Counted from the stretch's first letter, positions 1 through 6,930 are shown. The stretch: DNA of 13,673 nucleotides from Eubacteriales Family XIII. Incertae Sedis bacterium (GCA_031272745.1 JAISTF010000132.1:1-13673), one strand, 5' to 3'. The notes: generated from the letters alone by a model not told the origin. Numbers and translations are program-made.

Positions 1-1
1 T

Positions 2-23
2 ATTCGGCACGCGGGCGCCGAAT
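2..23. other. Short inverted repeat upstream of the PLP gene
   Basis: ATTCGGC at 2-8 pairs with GCCGAAT at 17-23, giving a 7-bp stem with an 8-nt loop. No T-run follows on either side, so it is not a convincing terminator. A 10-nt direct repeat CGGGTGCGCC (32-41 and 47-56) follows it. The function is unknown, and the window edge prevents seeing what lies upstream. Confidence 0.35.
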
Positions 24-59
24 CGGGGTATCGGGTGCGCCGGTTGCGGGTGCGCCAAT

Positions 60-82
60 GGAGGGTACACATGGATTTTTAG
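60..82 (+). promoter_or_regulatory. Strong ribosome binding site and ATG, closed by an in-frame TAG
   Basis: GGAGGG at 60-65 is 5 nt before ATG at 71-73. This is the only convincing initiation site for the PLP enzyme, but its reading frame hits TAG at 80-82 after three codons and then continues open through the whole enzyme. The TAG is seen directly. Whether it is a real mutation, a sequencing or assembly error, or a short leader peptide followed by reinitiation at GTG 92 is open. Confidence 0.6.
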
Positions 83-91
83 ACAAAATGC

Positions 92-1216
92 GTGCACGGG
101 CCGCGCGGCGCGTTTGACGCGACCGGCGCCGTCGCCACGCCCATCTACCAGACCGCGACGTTCGCCCACGAGGGCCTCGCCGAGGACGGCGCCGTCAGCA
201 CCGGCTACGACTACACGCGCCAGCAAAACCCGACGCGCGAACAGCTCGAAAAACTCGTCGCAAGCCTCGAAGAAGCCGACGACGCCCTCGCCTTCGCGAG
301 CGGCATGGCCGCCGTGCGCGCCCTCATGGAACTCTTCGCCCCCGGCGACCGCATCCTCGCGTCCGGCGACCTCTACGGCGGCACCTACCGCCTCTTCGAC
401 CAGATGCTCGCCCCGCGCGGCCTGCAATTTTCCTACGGCGCGGACACGGAATCGCTCCTCGCGCTCATCGCACGGCACGAAGACGCCAAGGCCGTCTTCA
501 TCGAAACCCCGACAAACCCGATGATGAACGTCTTCGACATCGTCCGCATCGCCGAAGCCGTGCGCAACGCCGACACGCTGCTCGTCGTCGACAACACCTT
601 CCTCACCCCGTACTTCCAAAAACCGCTGACGCTCGGCGCCCACATCGTGCTGCACAGCGGTTCGAAATACCTCGGCGGCCACAACGACACGATTGCCGGC
701 CTGCTCGCCGTGCGCGGCGCGGCGCTCGCCGAACAGCTGCGCTTCGTCCAGAAAACCACGGGCGGCGGCCTCGCCCCCTTCGACGCCTTCCTCATGATTC
801 GCGGCATCAAGACCCTCGCCCTGCGCCTCGAACGCGCCCAGGCCAACGCCCAGACCATCGTGCAATGGCTCTGCGCCCACCCGAAGGTCACGACCGTGCG
901 CTACCCCGGCATCGCCGAACACGAAGGCTACGCCGTCTCAAAGGCCCAGACATCCGGCTTCGGCGCGATGATCTCCTTCTACGTCACCGACGCCGCCGTC
1001 GCGCGGCAGTTCCTCGCCCGCGTGCGCCTCATCCGCTTCGCCGAAAGCCTCGGCGGCACCGAGACCCTCGTCACCTACCCGATGCTCCAGACCCACGCCG
1101 ACATCCCCGAGGCCGAGCGCCTCGAAATCGGCATCACGGACCGCCTGCTGCGCCTGTCTGTCGGCGTCGAGTCGCCCGCCGACCTCATCGCCGACCTCGA
1201 CCGGGCCCTCTCTTGA
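92..1216 (+). CDS. Cystathionine gamma-synthase/lyase-family PLP enzyme, 5' end disrupted
   Basis: This is a Cys/Met-metabolism PLP enzyme (fold type I), probably joining an activated homoserine to cysteine or sulfide. Numbering from the GTG at 92 (374 aa): Y41 and R43 (YDYTR, which bind PLP phosphate in the partner subunit), S70-G71-M72, the stacking Y95 in DLYGGTY, D167 in VVDNTF, and the Schiff-base lysine K192 in SGSKYLGGHND. The C-terminal block ESLGGTETLVTYP is intact. The best start by ribosome binding site is ATG at 71, with GGAGGG at 60-65 and 5 nt spacing. From there the frame reads M-D-F-TAG-T-K-C-V-H-G. Family members commonly begin with something like ETKCVHG, so the TAG at 80-82 looks like a changed GAG codon. 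The GTG at 92 has no Shine-Dalgarno sequence and loses a few conserved residues. The malY-like gene follows after 25 nt, which supports a methionine role. Gamma-synthase, gamma-lyase and sulfhydrylase cannot be separated from sequence alone. Confidence 0.85.
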   Translation: MHGPRGAFDATGAVATPIYQTATFAHEGLAEDGAVSTGYDYTRQQNPTREQLEKLVASLEEADDALAFASGMAAVRALMELFAPGDRILASGDLYGGTYRLFDQMLAPRGLQFSYGADTESLLALIARHEDAKAVFIETPTNPMMNVFDIVRIAEAVRNADTLLVVDNTFLTPYFQKPLTLGAHIVLHSGSKYLGGHNDTIAGLLAVRGAALAEQLRFVQKTTGGGLAPFDAFLMIRGIKTLALRLERAQANAQTIVQWLCAHPKVTTVRYPGIAEHEGYAVSKAQTSGFGAMISFYVTDAAVARQFLARVRLIRFAESLGGTETLVTYPMLQTHADIPEAERLEIGITDRLLRLSVGVESPADLIADLDRALS

Positions 1217-1241
1217 CATTTTGAAAGGAATCCCATAACCA

Positions 1242-2453
1242 ATGCCCTTTGATTTTGATTCGCACATTGAGCGGCGTGGCACGCTCTCCATCAAATATGA
1301 CCTCGCGCGCGCGGGCTGCCCGGAAGGGACGCTGCCGCTCTGGGTCGCGGACATGGACTTCCGCACGCCCCCCTGCGTGACGGAAGCCCTGGAAAAGCAG
1401 GCGCGTCACGGCATCTTCGGTTATTCCGAGCCCGACGACGCGTACTACGCCGCCGTGGCCGGCTGGTTCGCGAAGCGCTTCGGATGGACGCCGCAGAAGG
1501 ACTGGTTCGTCCTGTCTCCGGGCATCGTGACCGCGCTCTACATCGCCGTGCGCGGCCTCACGGAAGAAGGCGACGGCGTGCTCGTGCAGCAGCCCGTCTA
1601 CTACCCGTTCAACCACGTCGTGCGCGACCTCGGCCGCAAGCTCGTCGTGAACACGCTGCGCGAGGACGAAGACGGCCGCTACGCCATCGACTTCGCCGAT
1701 TTCGAAAAGCAGATCCAAGACCACCGCGTCAAGCTCTTCATCCTGTGCAGCCCGCACAACCCCGTCGCCCGCGTGTGGACGGAAACCGAGCTGCGCACCC
1801 TCGGCGACCTCTGCCTCAAGCACGGCGTGACCGTGTTTTCCGACGAAATCCACGCGGACTTCGTCTACCCCGGGCACCGCCACACGATCTTCTCGTCCCT
1901 GTCGGACGCGCTCGCGGAGCTCACGATCACGGCCACGGCACCGTCGAAGACGTTCAACCTCGCGGGCCTGCAAATCTCCAACCTGTTCATCCCGAACGAG
2001 AAGCTCCGCCTCGCGTTCCGCCGCGAATACACGCGCTTCGGCCTCTCGCAGAGCGGCGTCATGGGCCTCGTCGCCTGCCGCGCGGCGTACGAAGGCGGCG
2101 CGGAATGGCTCGACGCCCTGCTCGCCTACCTCGGAAACAACATGGACGCCCTCGAGCACTGGGCGGCGCGGACGGACGGCGTGCGCTTCCGCAGGCCCGA
2201 GGGCACCTACCTCGGCTGGATCGACTTCCGCGGGACCGGCAAGGCGGACGGGGAACTGGATAAGTTATTGAAGGAAAAGGCGCGGGTGTGGCTGAACCTC
2301 GGGGGGAGTTTCGGGACAAAAGAGGGGGCGGCCGCAAATGGCGGAGCCTTGCCCGGCAGCGGGCATATGCGCCTCAATTTCGCGTGCCCGAAGGCGACGC
2401 TGACAGAGGCGTTGGCGCGGATTTCTTCCGTTACAATTTGCCATAAACTCTAA
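1242..2453 (+). CDS. malY: MalY/PatB-type cystathionine beta-lyase (aminotransferase class I fold)
   Basis: This is a PLP-dependent C-S beta-lyase that would cleave cystathionine to homocysteine, pyruvate and ammonia, the step after the upstream enzyme. It has 403 aa, slightly longer than the roughly 390 aa usual for the family. Landmarks: PLWVADMDF at 32-40 (family signature), the HNP motif at 172-174, DEIHADF at 201-207 (the Asp contacts the PLP ring nitrogen), and the PLP lysine K236 in APSKTFNLAGLQ. GAAAGGAA at 1223-1230 lies 11 nt before the ATG. Two oddities are visible. The usual NPVGRVW reads NPVARVW, and there is an extra Gly/Ala-rich stretch of about 10 residues between SFG and HMRLNFACP near the C-terminus, after which the protein ends in an atypical SSVTICHKL tail. 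Some MalY-family proteins have a second, regulatory role, but nothing here shows that. Confidence 0.9.
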   Translation: MPFDFDSHIERRGTLSIKYDLARAGCPEGTLPLWVADMDFRTPPCVTEALEKQARHGIFGYSEPDDAYYAAVAGWFAKRFGWTPQKDWFVLSPGIVTALYIAVRGLTEEGDGVLVQQPVYYPFNHVVRDLGRKLVVNTLREDEDGRYAIDFADFEKQIQDHRVKLFILCSPHNPVARVWTETELRTLGDLCLKHGVTVFSDEIHADFVYPGHRHTIFSSLSDALAELTITATAPSKTFNLAGLQISNLFIPNEKLRLAFRREYTRFGLSQSGVMGLVACRAAYEGGAEWLDALLAYLGNNMDALEHWAARTDGVRFRRPEGTYLGWIDFRGTGKADGELDKLLKEKARVWLNLGGSFGTKEGAAANGGALPGSGHMRLNFACPKATLTEALARISSVTICHKL

Positions 2454-2464
2454 TCGCATCTTTT

Positions 2465-2500
2465 ATCGTCAAAAGGCGGTTTTTTGACCGATTTTGCATT
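2465..2500 (+). terminator. Inverted repeat between convergent genes, likely terminator
   Basis: ATCGTCAAAA (2465-2474) pairs with TTTTGACCGAT (2482-2492), with one bulged C and a 7-nt loop GGCGGTT. The + strand continues TTTGCATTTGTT, a moderately U-rich tail suited to ending the PLP-enzyme operon. It is the only clear hairpin between that operon and the convergent MerR gene, so it may serve both. The T-tract on the - strand is poor. Confidence 0.6.
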
Positions 2501-2522
2501 TGTTCCGTAAGTTGCCGTACAC

Positions 2523-3356
2523 TCACTTTCCGCTGCGTAGCCGCTTCGCCGTCACGGGGACGGCGGCCTGGGCGAGGTAGCTATCGGGGTCGCGCGTGCT
2601 GATCTCGTCGATCAGGTAGAGCACGTACACGGGGCCGCACGGCGTCAGCGTGCGCTCCTTCGCGTAGGCCGCGAGGCGCTCGGGCAGATCGCCGAACTGC
2701 CCGTAGGGCCCGCGCGCGAAGCCGATGAGATAGCACCCCGCCGAAGAGCGGTCCGCCGCCGACGGGCAGAGCGAAAAATACCGCTGCGGCCGCTCGGGCT
2801 CCGCCCGAAACGCCGCGAAATCCTCGTAATACCGCCCCACGGGATAGCTGAGGCTCACGCCGCAGTTTTTCGCCGCGCGGCAATACTCCCCGAACGAGGC
2901 ATAGCCGCGCTCCCCCGCCCCCTCCTCCGGTCCGATCTGCGGCCCGAGGAACAGCGGCACCGCGTCGAGCACGCGCTCCTCGATCGCCGTCTCGTCGACG
3001 CGCGTCCCCCGCGTGATGAGCGCGCGGTACAGATGCGTGACCGAATACGACCGCTGGAGCCGCCGCAGCCCCTCGTCGAAGAGCCGCTCCTGCCGCGCGA
3101 GCAGCCCGAGCACGCGCTCCGGCGTGCGCCCGACCCGCAGCTCCTCGATCTCCCGCAGCGGCGTGCTGAGGTCGATGAAGACCTTGATCATATTGAGCGG
3201 CACGACCTGGTACGGCGTGTAGTAACGATACCCGTTCTCGCCGCGCCGCGCCGGCGCAAACAGCCCGATCTCGTCGTAATACCGCAGCACCGACTGCCGC
3301 ACACCCGTATACCGCGCAAACTCTTTGATGGAATAATACAGTTCACCGTCTGCCAT
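2523..3356 (-). CDS. MerR-family regulator with GyrI-like effector domain
   Basis: This is a predicted DNA-binding transcription regulator of 277 aa. A MerR winged-helix domain lies at about residues 7-75 (YSIKEFARYTGV, LRYYDEIGLF, GYRYYTPYQ), followed by a coiled-coil dimerisation segment at about 85-110. The C-terminal half, about 130-270, resembles the GyrI/BmrR small-molecule-binding fold (SYPVGRYYEDFAAF, CGPVYVLYLIDEI). The start is set by a strong Shine-Dalgarno GGAGGT 6 nt before ATG 3356; the frame is open further upstream without a better site. It lies 20 nt after the second TasA-like gene on the same strand, so it is probably co-transcribed with the export operon. MerR proteins typically act at promoters with 19-20 bp spacers, and the operon's candidate promoter at 7004-7034 has one. 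The ligand is unknown. Multidrug-type sensing is typical of the family, but a cell-surface role is inferred here from context. Confidence 0.88.
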   Translation of the reverse strand: MADGELYYSIKEFARYTGVRQSVLRYYDEIGLFAPARRGENGYRYYTPYQVVPLNMIKVFIDLSTPLREIEELRVGRTPERVLGLLARQERLFDEGLRRLQRSYSVTHLYRALITRGTRVDETAIEERVLDAVPLFLGPQIGPEEGAGERGYASFGEYCRAAKNCGVSLSYPVGRYYEDFAAFRAEPERPQRYFSLCPSAADRSSAGCYLIGFARGPYGQFGDLPERLAAYAKERTLTPCGPVYVLYLIDEISTRDPDSYLAQAAVPVTAKRLRSGK

Positions 3357-3376
3357 TTCGCCACCTCCACGATTGA

Positions 3377-4027
3377 TTATGGGGCGGAAACCATCGCAGA
3401 CAACACCCCGTCGATTTGCGCGAGCGTCGCGTCCGTCGGTGCGCTTTCGCTGCCCCACCAGCCAAGGCGATAGTCCCGCACGCTCGCGACAGACGCCTCC
3501 GTTTTGATTTCAATAATGAGTTTCGCGCCCTCGTACGTTTCCGCAAGTCCCGACTTCAATTTCACCTCGGTGAAGAGATCCTCGGTCGTCTCGCCGGGCG
3601 CGAGCACGCCGATCCAGTAGTAGTAGCCGTCGCCGCCGGGGACCCAAAGCAGGGATTCCATATCCGCCTCGACTTCCCCGCCGAGCCGCGCGGGCAGGAC
3701 GGTCTCGCCGTCGGCCGCGAGGATCTGCGGCAGCGCGAGCAGGCGCACGACCGCGCGGAGATCGCCGTCGTTCGTCGCGCCGACCCGTTTCGGAATCGCC
3801 GCACCGCCCGGGGTCGGCGGCGTCTGCGGCGGTGTGAACTCGTCGACCGCGCTTACGTGGAAGACGAGCTGGGGGACGCGCAGCGGGTTTACGCGCGAAT
3901 CGACGCCCGTGAACCAGGCAAACGTGCCGTCCAGCATGAGCGCGGCGCCGACGAGCAGCGCGCAAACCACCGCGAAGCCCCGCGGCCTCCGTGAAACATG
4001 CGCAACAACCCACCGAAACATAGACAT
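3377..4027 (-). CDS. Second TasA/BsaA-like secreted protein with SipW-type signal peptide
   Basis: This is a secreted protein of 216 aa, probably a minor subunit or cap of a surface fibre. Basic residues at 5-16 precede a hydrophobic segment at 18-33 and the SipW-type motif GTFAWFT at 34-40. By analogy with TasA, cleavage would fall after A37. The mature part has a Pro-rich stretch (66-74) and a module with DGYYYWIG at 133-140, followed by PGET and a YEGAKLIIEI strand. The same module occurs in the larger upstream paralogue (DGFFYYIG). The mature chain contains no cysteine. The start at ATG 4027 shares its A with the upstream TGA (TGATG), suggesting coupled translation; ATG 4021 is an alternative. 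The open frame runs far upstream to 4894, but that stretch overlaps the neighbouring gene and lacks its own start signal. Confidence 0.82.
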   Translation of the reverse strand: MSMFRWVVAHVSRRPRGFAVVCALLVGAALMLDGTFAWFTGVDSRVNPLRVPQLVFHVSAVDEFTPPQTPPTPGGAAIPKRVGATNDGDLRAVVRLLALPQILAADGETVLPARLGGEVEADMESLLWVPGGDGYYYWIGVLAPGETTEDLFTEVKLKSGLAETYEGAKLIIEIKTEASVASVRDYRLGWWGSESAPTDATLAQIDGVLSAMVSAP

Positions 4028-4749
4028 CACCCCGCTCGCTTCATATGTAGGGGCGGCTTGCAGCCGCCCGCCAACTCCCGCCGCCAACGCAGGCAAACCA
4101 TCACCGCCCCCGCAAACGCGAGGCAGGAGCTGGCCGCCCACGACCACAGAGCGGCTGCGTCGCCGGTCTTCGGCGCGCCCGCGTCGGCCCCCTTCGCCTG
4201 CCCGGGATTCTTGGTCGCGGCCGCCGGGTCGCGCACGGCTATGAACTCCCACGAGAACGTCGCCTCGCTCTTCTCCCAACCGATCGCGATGTCCTTGCCG
4301 ACGGTCAGACGGATCGTCAGATCCTTCTTGTCGCCGTACTGCCAGGTCCCGAGCGCGAGCGCGTTCTTCGTCATGTCCGCGCCCTCGTCGCCGCGCGCGC
4401 GTCCGGCGTACAGCGTCTTCCCGTCCATCACGAGCTCGAGCCTGACCTTGTCGAGCAAATCGTAGCGGCCCGTGCTCTTGCCGGGCTTCGCAAGCATCGA
4501 CAGGCGGAACGGCGTGTCCTTGTTTTCGTTGCGGATTGTCAGCGTCTTCACGATGACCTCGCCGGGGCGCAGCTTCTGCGCGTCGAGGAAATAGGCCCCG
4601 TCGTGCGCGACGGAAAGGCCCTTGTCGTCCGCGATGACGACGCCCTGCGGCAGCGCGGCCGCCTCCGCGCCGCCCGTAGCCCACAGGAGCCACGAGGCGG
4701 CGAGGAGCGCCGGAAACAAGCGATTCAGTTTGCGAACCTTCGCAGCCAT
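4027..4749 (-). CDS. Cell-wall-anchored secreted protein with LPXTG-like sorting signal
   Basis: This is a 240-aa exported protein. An ordinary Sec signal peptide at 1-30 ends GGAEA before AALPQ. A predicted beta-rich domain spans about 35-172 (PGEVIVKTLTIRNENKDTPFRL, ATFSWEFIAV). A Pro/Ala/Gly linker leads to APKTGD at 192-197, a membrane segment at 200-221 and a basic RWRR at 222-225, which is the layout of a sortase signal with Ala in place of the usual first Leu. No sortase gene is in the window. The tail after RWRR (about 227-236, AGGCKPPLH) is encoded by a palindromic repeat. The start ATG 4749 overlaps the upstream stop by one base, and its own stop overlaps the next start the same way. 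I infer that it anchors or nucleates the TasA-like fibre, a role comparable to TapA although no homology to TapA is seen. Confidence 0.8.
   Translation of the reverse strand: MAAKVRKLNRLFPALLAASWLLWATGGAEAAALPQGVVIADDKGLSVAHDGAYFLDAQKLRPGEVIVKTLTIRNENKDTPFRLSMLAKPGKSTGRYDLLDKVRLELVMDGKTLYAGRARGDEGADMTKNALALGTWQYGDKKDLTIRLTVGKDIAIGWEKSEATFSWEFIAVRDPAAATKNPGQAKGADAGAPKTGDAAALWSWAASSCLAFAGAVMVCLRWRRELAGGCKPPLHMKRAG
4046..4072 (-). repeat. Palindromic repeat copy A (tail of anchored protein)
   Basis: On the + strand this is TGTAG followed by GGGCGGCT (4051-4058), TGC and AGCCGCCC (4062-4069), then GCC. The 8-bp stem is perfect. Read on the - strand as part of the anchored protein it encodes AGGCKPPLH. 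It differs from copy C by a single loop base. Confidence 0.85.
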
Positions 4750-5813
4750 CAGACACAGAATCCGTCAAGCGCCGTGAGCATCGTCTGATCGTTCGCAAGG
4801 TTCCATCCCGTGTTCGAGCGGATCGCGTCCTTCGAGTTCTGGATGACCTCGAGGTTGACGATGAGGTCGAAGTCGAGGCCCGTGTAGGCCACATCCGCCT
4901 TCTCGTCGAGCTTGAGGCTCTTCAGCAGTTCGCCGGACATCGCGCCGGACGCGACCTTGCCGATGTAGTAGAAAAAGCCGTCGGTCTCGTTGTACCACCA
5001 TTTGCCCGCCGTCGGCGTCGTGCCGGAGACGGCCTGATCCGCGTAAATCAGGTGGATCATCTTGCCCGTGATGTCCGTCTTCGGCGTGCCGATGTCGGCG
5101 CGCGGCGGCGCGGACGGCGTAGCGCCCGTCTTCGGGTCGACGAAATGCGCCCACGACGCCTCCGTCGTATCCTTGCCGTCGTACGCCCAGTAGGCGAGGT
5201 TCGAAACGCCCAGCGTCGTGCCGTTCAGCGCAAAGTCCGCGGTCACGCGCTGCGCCTGGCCCGCGAAGGGCGAAGGCGTGCCGCCGCCGCCCGCGGGGAT
5301 CGTGTACCACGCGACAAAGGTATAGGTGACGGGGTCGTTCGGCTGCGGGTTTTCGGGAATGCGCTTCGCGCGCACCTCGACGCCCTGCGGCAGCGCCGGC
5401 GAAGTCGTGATGCCCAGCGACTGCAGGGTCGCCCAGGATGCAAACGCGTCCTTATTGAAGAGCTGCGGCACTTCCGTGCCGGACAGCGGCGCCGTCTTCG
5501 CCTTTGCCGGCTGCTTCAGCTTGCTGAGGATTTCCTCGAACGACACGCGCACGAGCACGTCGCCCGAGCCGGTGTTCACGACGTAGACGCGTTTCGTGAC
5601 CTCCTCGCCCGGCTTCCAGATCGTCGGGGGGTTGAAGATTTCGACGATGGTCGTCGAACCGTCCGTGACCATGTCCGTCGACAGACGGTTTGTCACGGAG
5701 TCCTTTGCCGTGAACCATGCGAAGGTGCCGCTGACCGCGATGGCGGCCGCGAGCAGCACGGACACGACGAGCCCGGTCTTTCGTTTGTTTTTTGCGATAT
5801 GTGAGAATATCAT
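4749..5813 (-). CDS. TasA/BsaA-like major fibre protein, SipW-dependent
   Basis: This is a secreted protein of 354 aa resembling the BsaA/TasA biofilm-matrix family. A basic N-terminus (KNKRK, 8-12) and hydrophobic stretch at 14-28 lead to GTFAWFT at 29-35; by analogy with TasA, SipW cleavage would follow A32. Beta-sandwich features are VYVVNTGSGDVLVRVSFEE in the N-terminal half and the DGFFYYIG ... LLKSLKL ... FDLIVNLEVIQ module near the C-terminus, shared with the smaller paralogue. The only cysteine is the penultimate residue (C353, ending GFCV). The start is chosen at 5813 because AAAGGA lies 8 nt upstream, and this ATG forms TGATG with the sipW stop. The in-frame ATG at 5822 sits directly on that Shine-Dalgarno and is unlikely. 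The function, structural subunit of an extracellular fibre, is inferred from the family and from the adjacent sipW. Confidence 0.85.
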   Translation of the reverse strand: MIFSHIAKNKRKTGLVVSVLLAAAIAVSGTFAWFTAKDSVTNRLSTDMVTDGSTTIVEIFNPPTIWKPGEEVTKRVYVVNTGSGDVLVRVSFEEILSKLKQPAKAKTAPLSGTEVPQLFNKDAFASWATLQSLGITTSPALPQGVEVRAKRIPENPQPNDPVTYTFVAWYTIPAGGGGTPSPFAGQAQRVTADFALNGTTLGVSNLAYWAYDGKDTTEASWAHFVDPKTGATPSAPPRADIGTPKTDITGKMIHLIYADQAVSGTTPTAGKWWYNETDGFFYYIGKVASGAMSGELLKSLKLDEKADVAYTGLDFDLIVNLEVIQNSKDAIRSNTGWNLANDQTMLTALDGFCV

Positions 5814-6547
5814 CACAACCATCCTTTCCAGTCCCGGTCGTTATCCGTTTGTGTTTCCTGTCCCGCCGTCTCCTGTCCCGCCGCCGCGACCGCTGCTTCC
5901 CGCGCCCGCTTCGGCTTCGCGAAAAAATACGAGAGCGCCGCGAGGAAGCCGAAGATGCTTGCGCCGAGGACGGCGAAGGGCACGATGTTGGATTTGATCG
6001 TCTGCAGGACGAGACCCGCCTTCGGAATTGCGAGCACCTTCCTGCCGACGACCCGTTCCGCCGGCGTGGGGATGTCCTCCGCGTTGTTTGCGTCGCCCTT
6101 TGTCACGAACCACAGCCCCCGCTGCCCGTCATACTCGTCCAAGGTCCGCACGACGCGGTGCGTGAGGCTCACGCGCGGATCGTCCCCCGGCGTGAACGTG
6201 ATGATGTCGCCCGGGCGGATCTCTTCCGGGGCCATTCGCTTCACGACGATGATGTCGCCCGCGCGGAACCCGCCCGCCGGCCCGCCGGCCTGCGGCTCCA
6301 TCGACGTCGTCAGCACATGGTAAAAGCGGTAGCCGAAATACGATTTGTCGGGATTTTTCGACAGCGTGAGCACGAGCGAACCCGCGACGAGGAACACGCA
6401 GATCCCGACGACGAGCACGTTGGCCGCCCGCTGGAAATTGCGCTTCGGCGCCTCTTGCGCGGGCGGCGCGGGTTGCGAAAACTCCGCAGTCTCCGCGCTC
6501 TCCACATCCGCAAGCAGCTCCCCGATATTCGGCGGTACATAAGGCAT
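5813..6547 (-). CDS. sipW: SipW-type (ER-like) signal peptidase I
   Basis: This is a membrane signal peptidase of 244 aa, expected to remove the unusual signal peptides of the two TasA-like proteins. After a Pro/Ala-rich cytoplasmic N-terminus, a membrane segment spans about 43-62. Catalytic landmarks are Ser82 in TTSMEP, His130 in SLTHRVV and K150-G151-D152-A153-N154. A His in the general-base position instead of Lys marks the ER/archaeal/SipW class. A second hydrophobic segment spans about 187-209, followed by a basic then acidic cytoplasmic tail with a small QET repeat (226-232). The start ATG 6547 is preceded by AGGTG with 7 nt spacing and begins 11 nt after the upstream gene. The frame continues upstream to 6679 but only across the neighbouring gene. 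The stop overlaps the next start as TGATG. Confidence 0.92.
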   Translation of the reverse strand: MPYVPPNIGELLADVESAETAEFSQPAPPAQEAPKRNFQRAANVLVVGICVFLVAGSLVLTLSKNPDKSYFGYRFYHVLTTSMEPQAGGPAGGFRAGDIIVVKRMAPEEIRPGDIITFTPGDDPRVSLTHRVVRTLDEYDGQRGLWFVTKGDANNAEDIPTPAERVVGRKVLAIPKAGLVLQTIKSNIVPFAVLGASIFGFLAALSYFFAKPKRAREAAVAAAGQETAGQETQTDNDRDWKGWL

Positions 6548-6558
6548 CCGCGCGCACC

Positions 6559-6912
6559 TCAGGCCTCCGGGCTCCCGCCGAGGTCCCGGATGAGCGTGCC
6601 GACGCGCGCCGCAAGCACGCGCAGGTCTTCGATGGCTTCTTCCTTCTGCCGCTTCACCTGCTCCGTGAGCGCCGCGCATTCCTTCTGCGCCGCGTCCGCG
6701 GTTTGGAAGGCTTCAAATTTTGCCTTCTCGACGATCTGCCGCGCGGCCCGCTGCGCCTCGATGAGCGCGTCCGCGATCGCGTCCTTGTCGGCCGCCGACC
6801 GCTCGGGCGCGGCGCTGCACCGCTCCTGCAATTTCAAATATTCTTCTCTGAGTTTGTTGTACTCGTCGGACAACCGCCGCACGAATTCACCGTTCTTTTC
6901 CAAGGCCACCAC
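6559..6912 (-). CDS. Small DivIVA-like coiled-coil protein, first gene of the sipW operon
   Basis: This 117-aa cytoplasmic protein has no membrane segment. Residues about 10-32 (RRLSDEYNKLREEYLKLQE) and 44-110 are charged, heptad-like coiled coil. The segment DAIADALIEAQRAARQIVEKAK resembles the alpha-helical part of DivIVA-family proteins, but the N-terminal membrane-binding motif of true DivIVA is not evident, so the family call is weak. Start codons are GTG at 6912 or GTG at 6909; GGAAAGGG lies 4 and 7 nt upstream respectively. The open frame extends to ATG 7005, but that would overlap the candidate promoter's -10 box. The gene is 11 nt before sipW and shares its promoter. A scaffold that places secretion or fibre assembly at a cell site is a guess from the coiled coil and context. 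Confidence 0.7.
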   Translation of the reverse strand: MVALEKNGEFVRRLSDEYNKLREEYLKLQERCSAAPERSAADKDAIADALIEAQRAARQIVEKAKFEAFQTADAAQKECAALTEQVKRQKEEAIEDLRVLAARVGTLIRDLGGSPEA

Positions 6913-6930
6913 ACATCCCTTTCCGCGGCA

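Noticed and set aside
1185..2159. 324-codon open frame antisense to the malY-like gene
   Set aside because: Same reason: it mirrors a well-supported PLP enzyme and shows no domain or start signal.
4028..4894. Upstream extension of the second TasA-like gene as one 505-residue protein
   Set aside because: The extension overlaps the anchored protein in another frame, is Arg-rich and motif-free. The SipW-type signal peptide begins right after ATG 4027.
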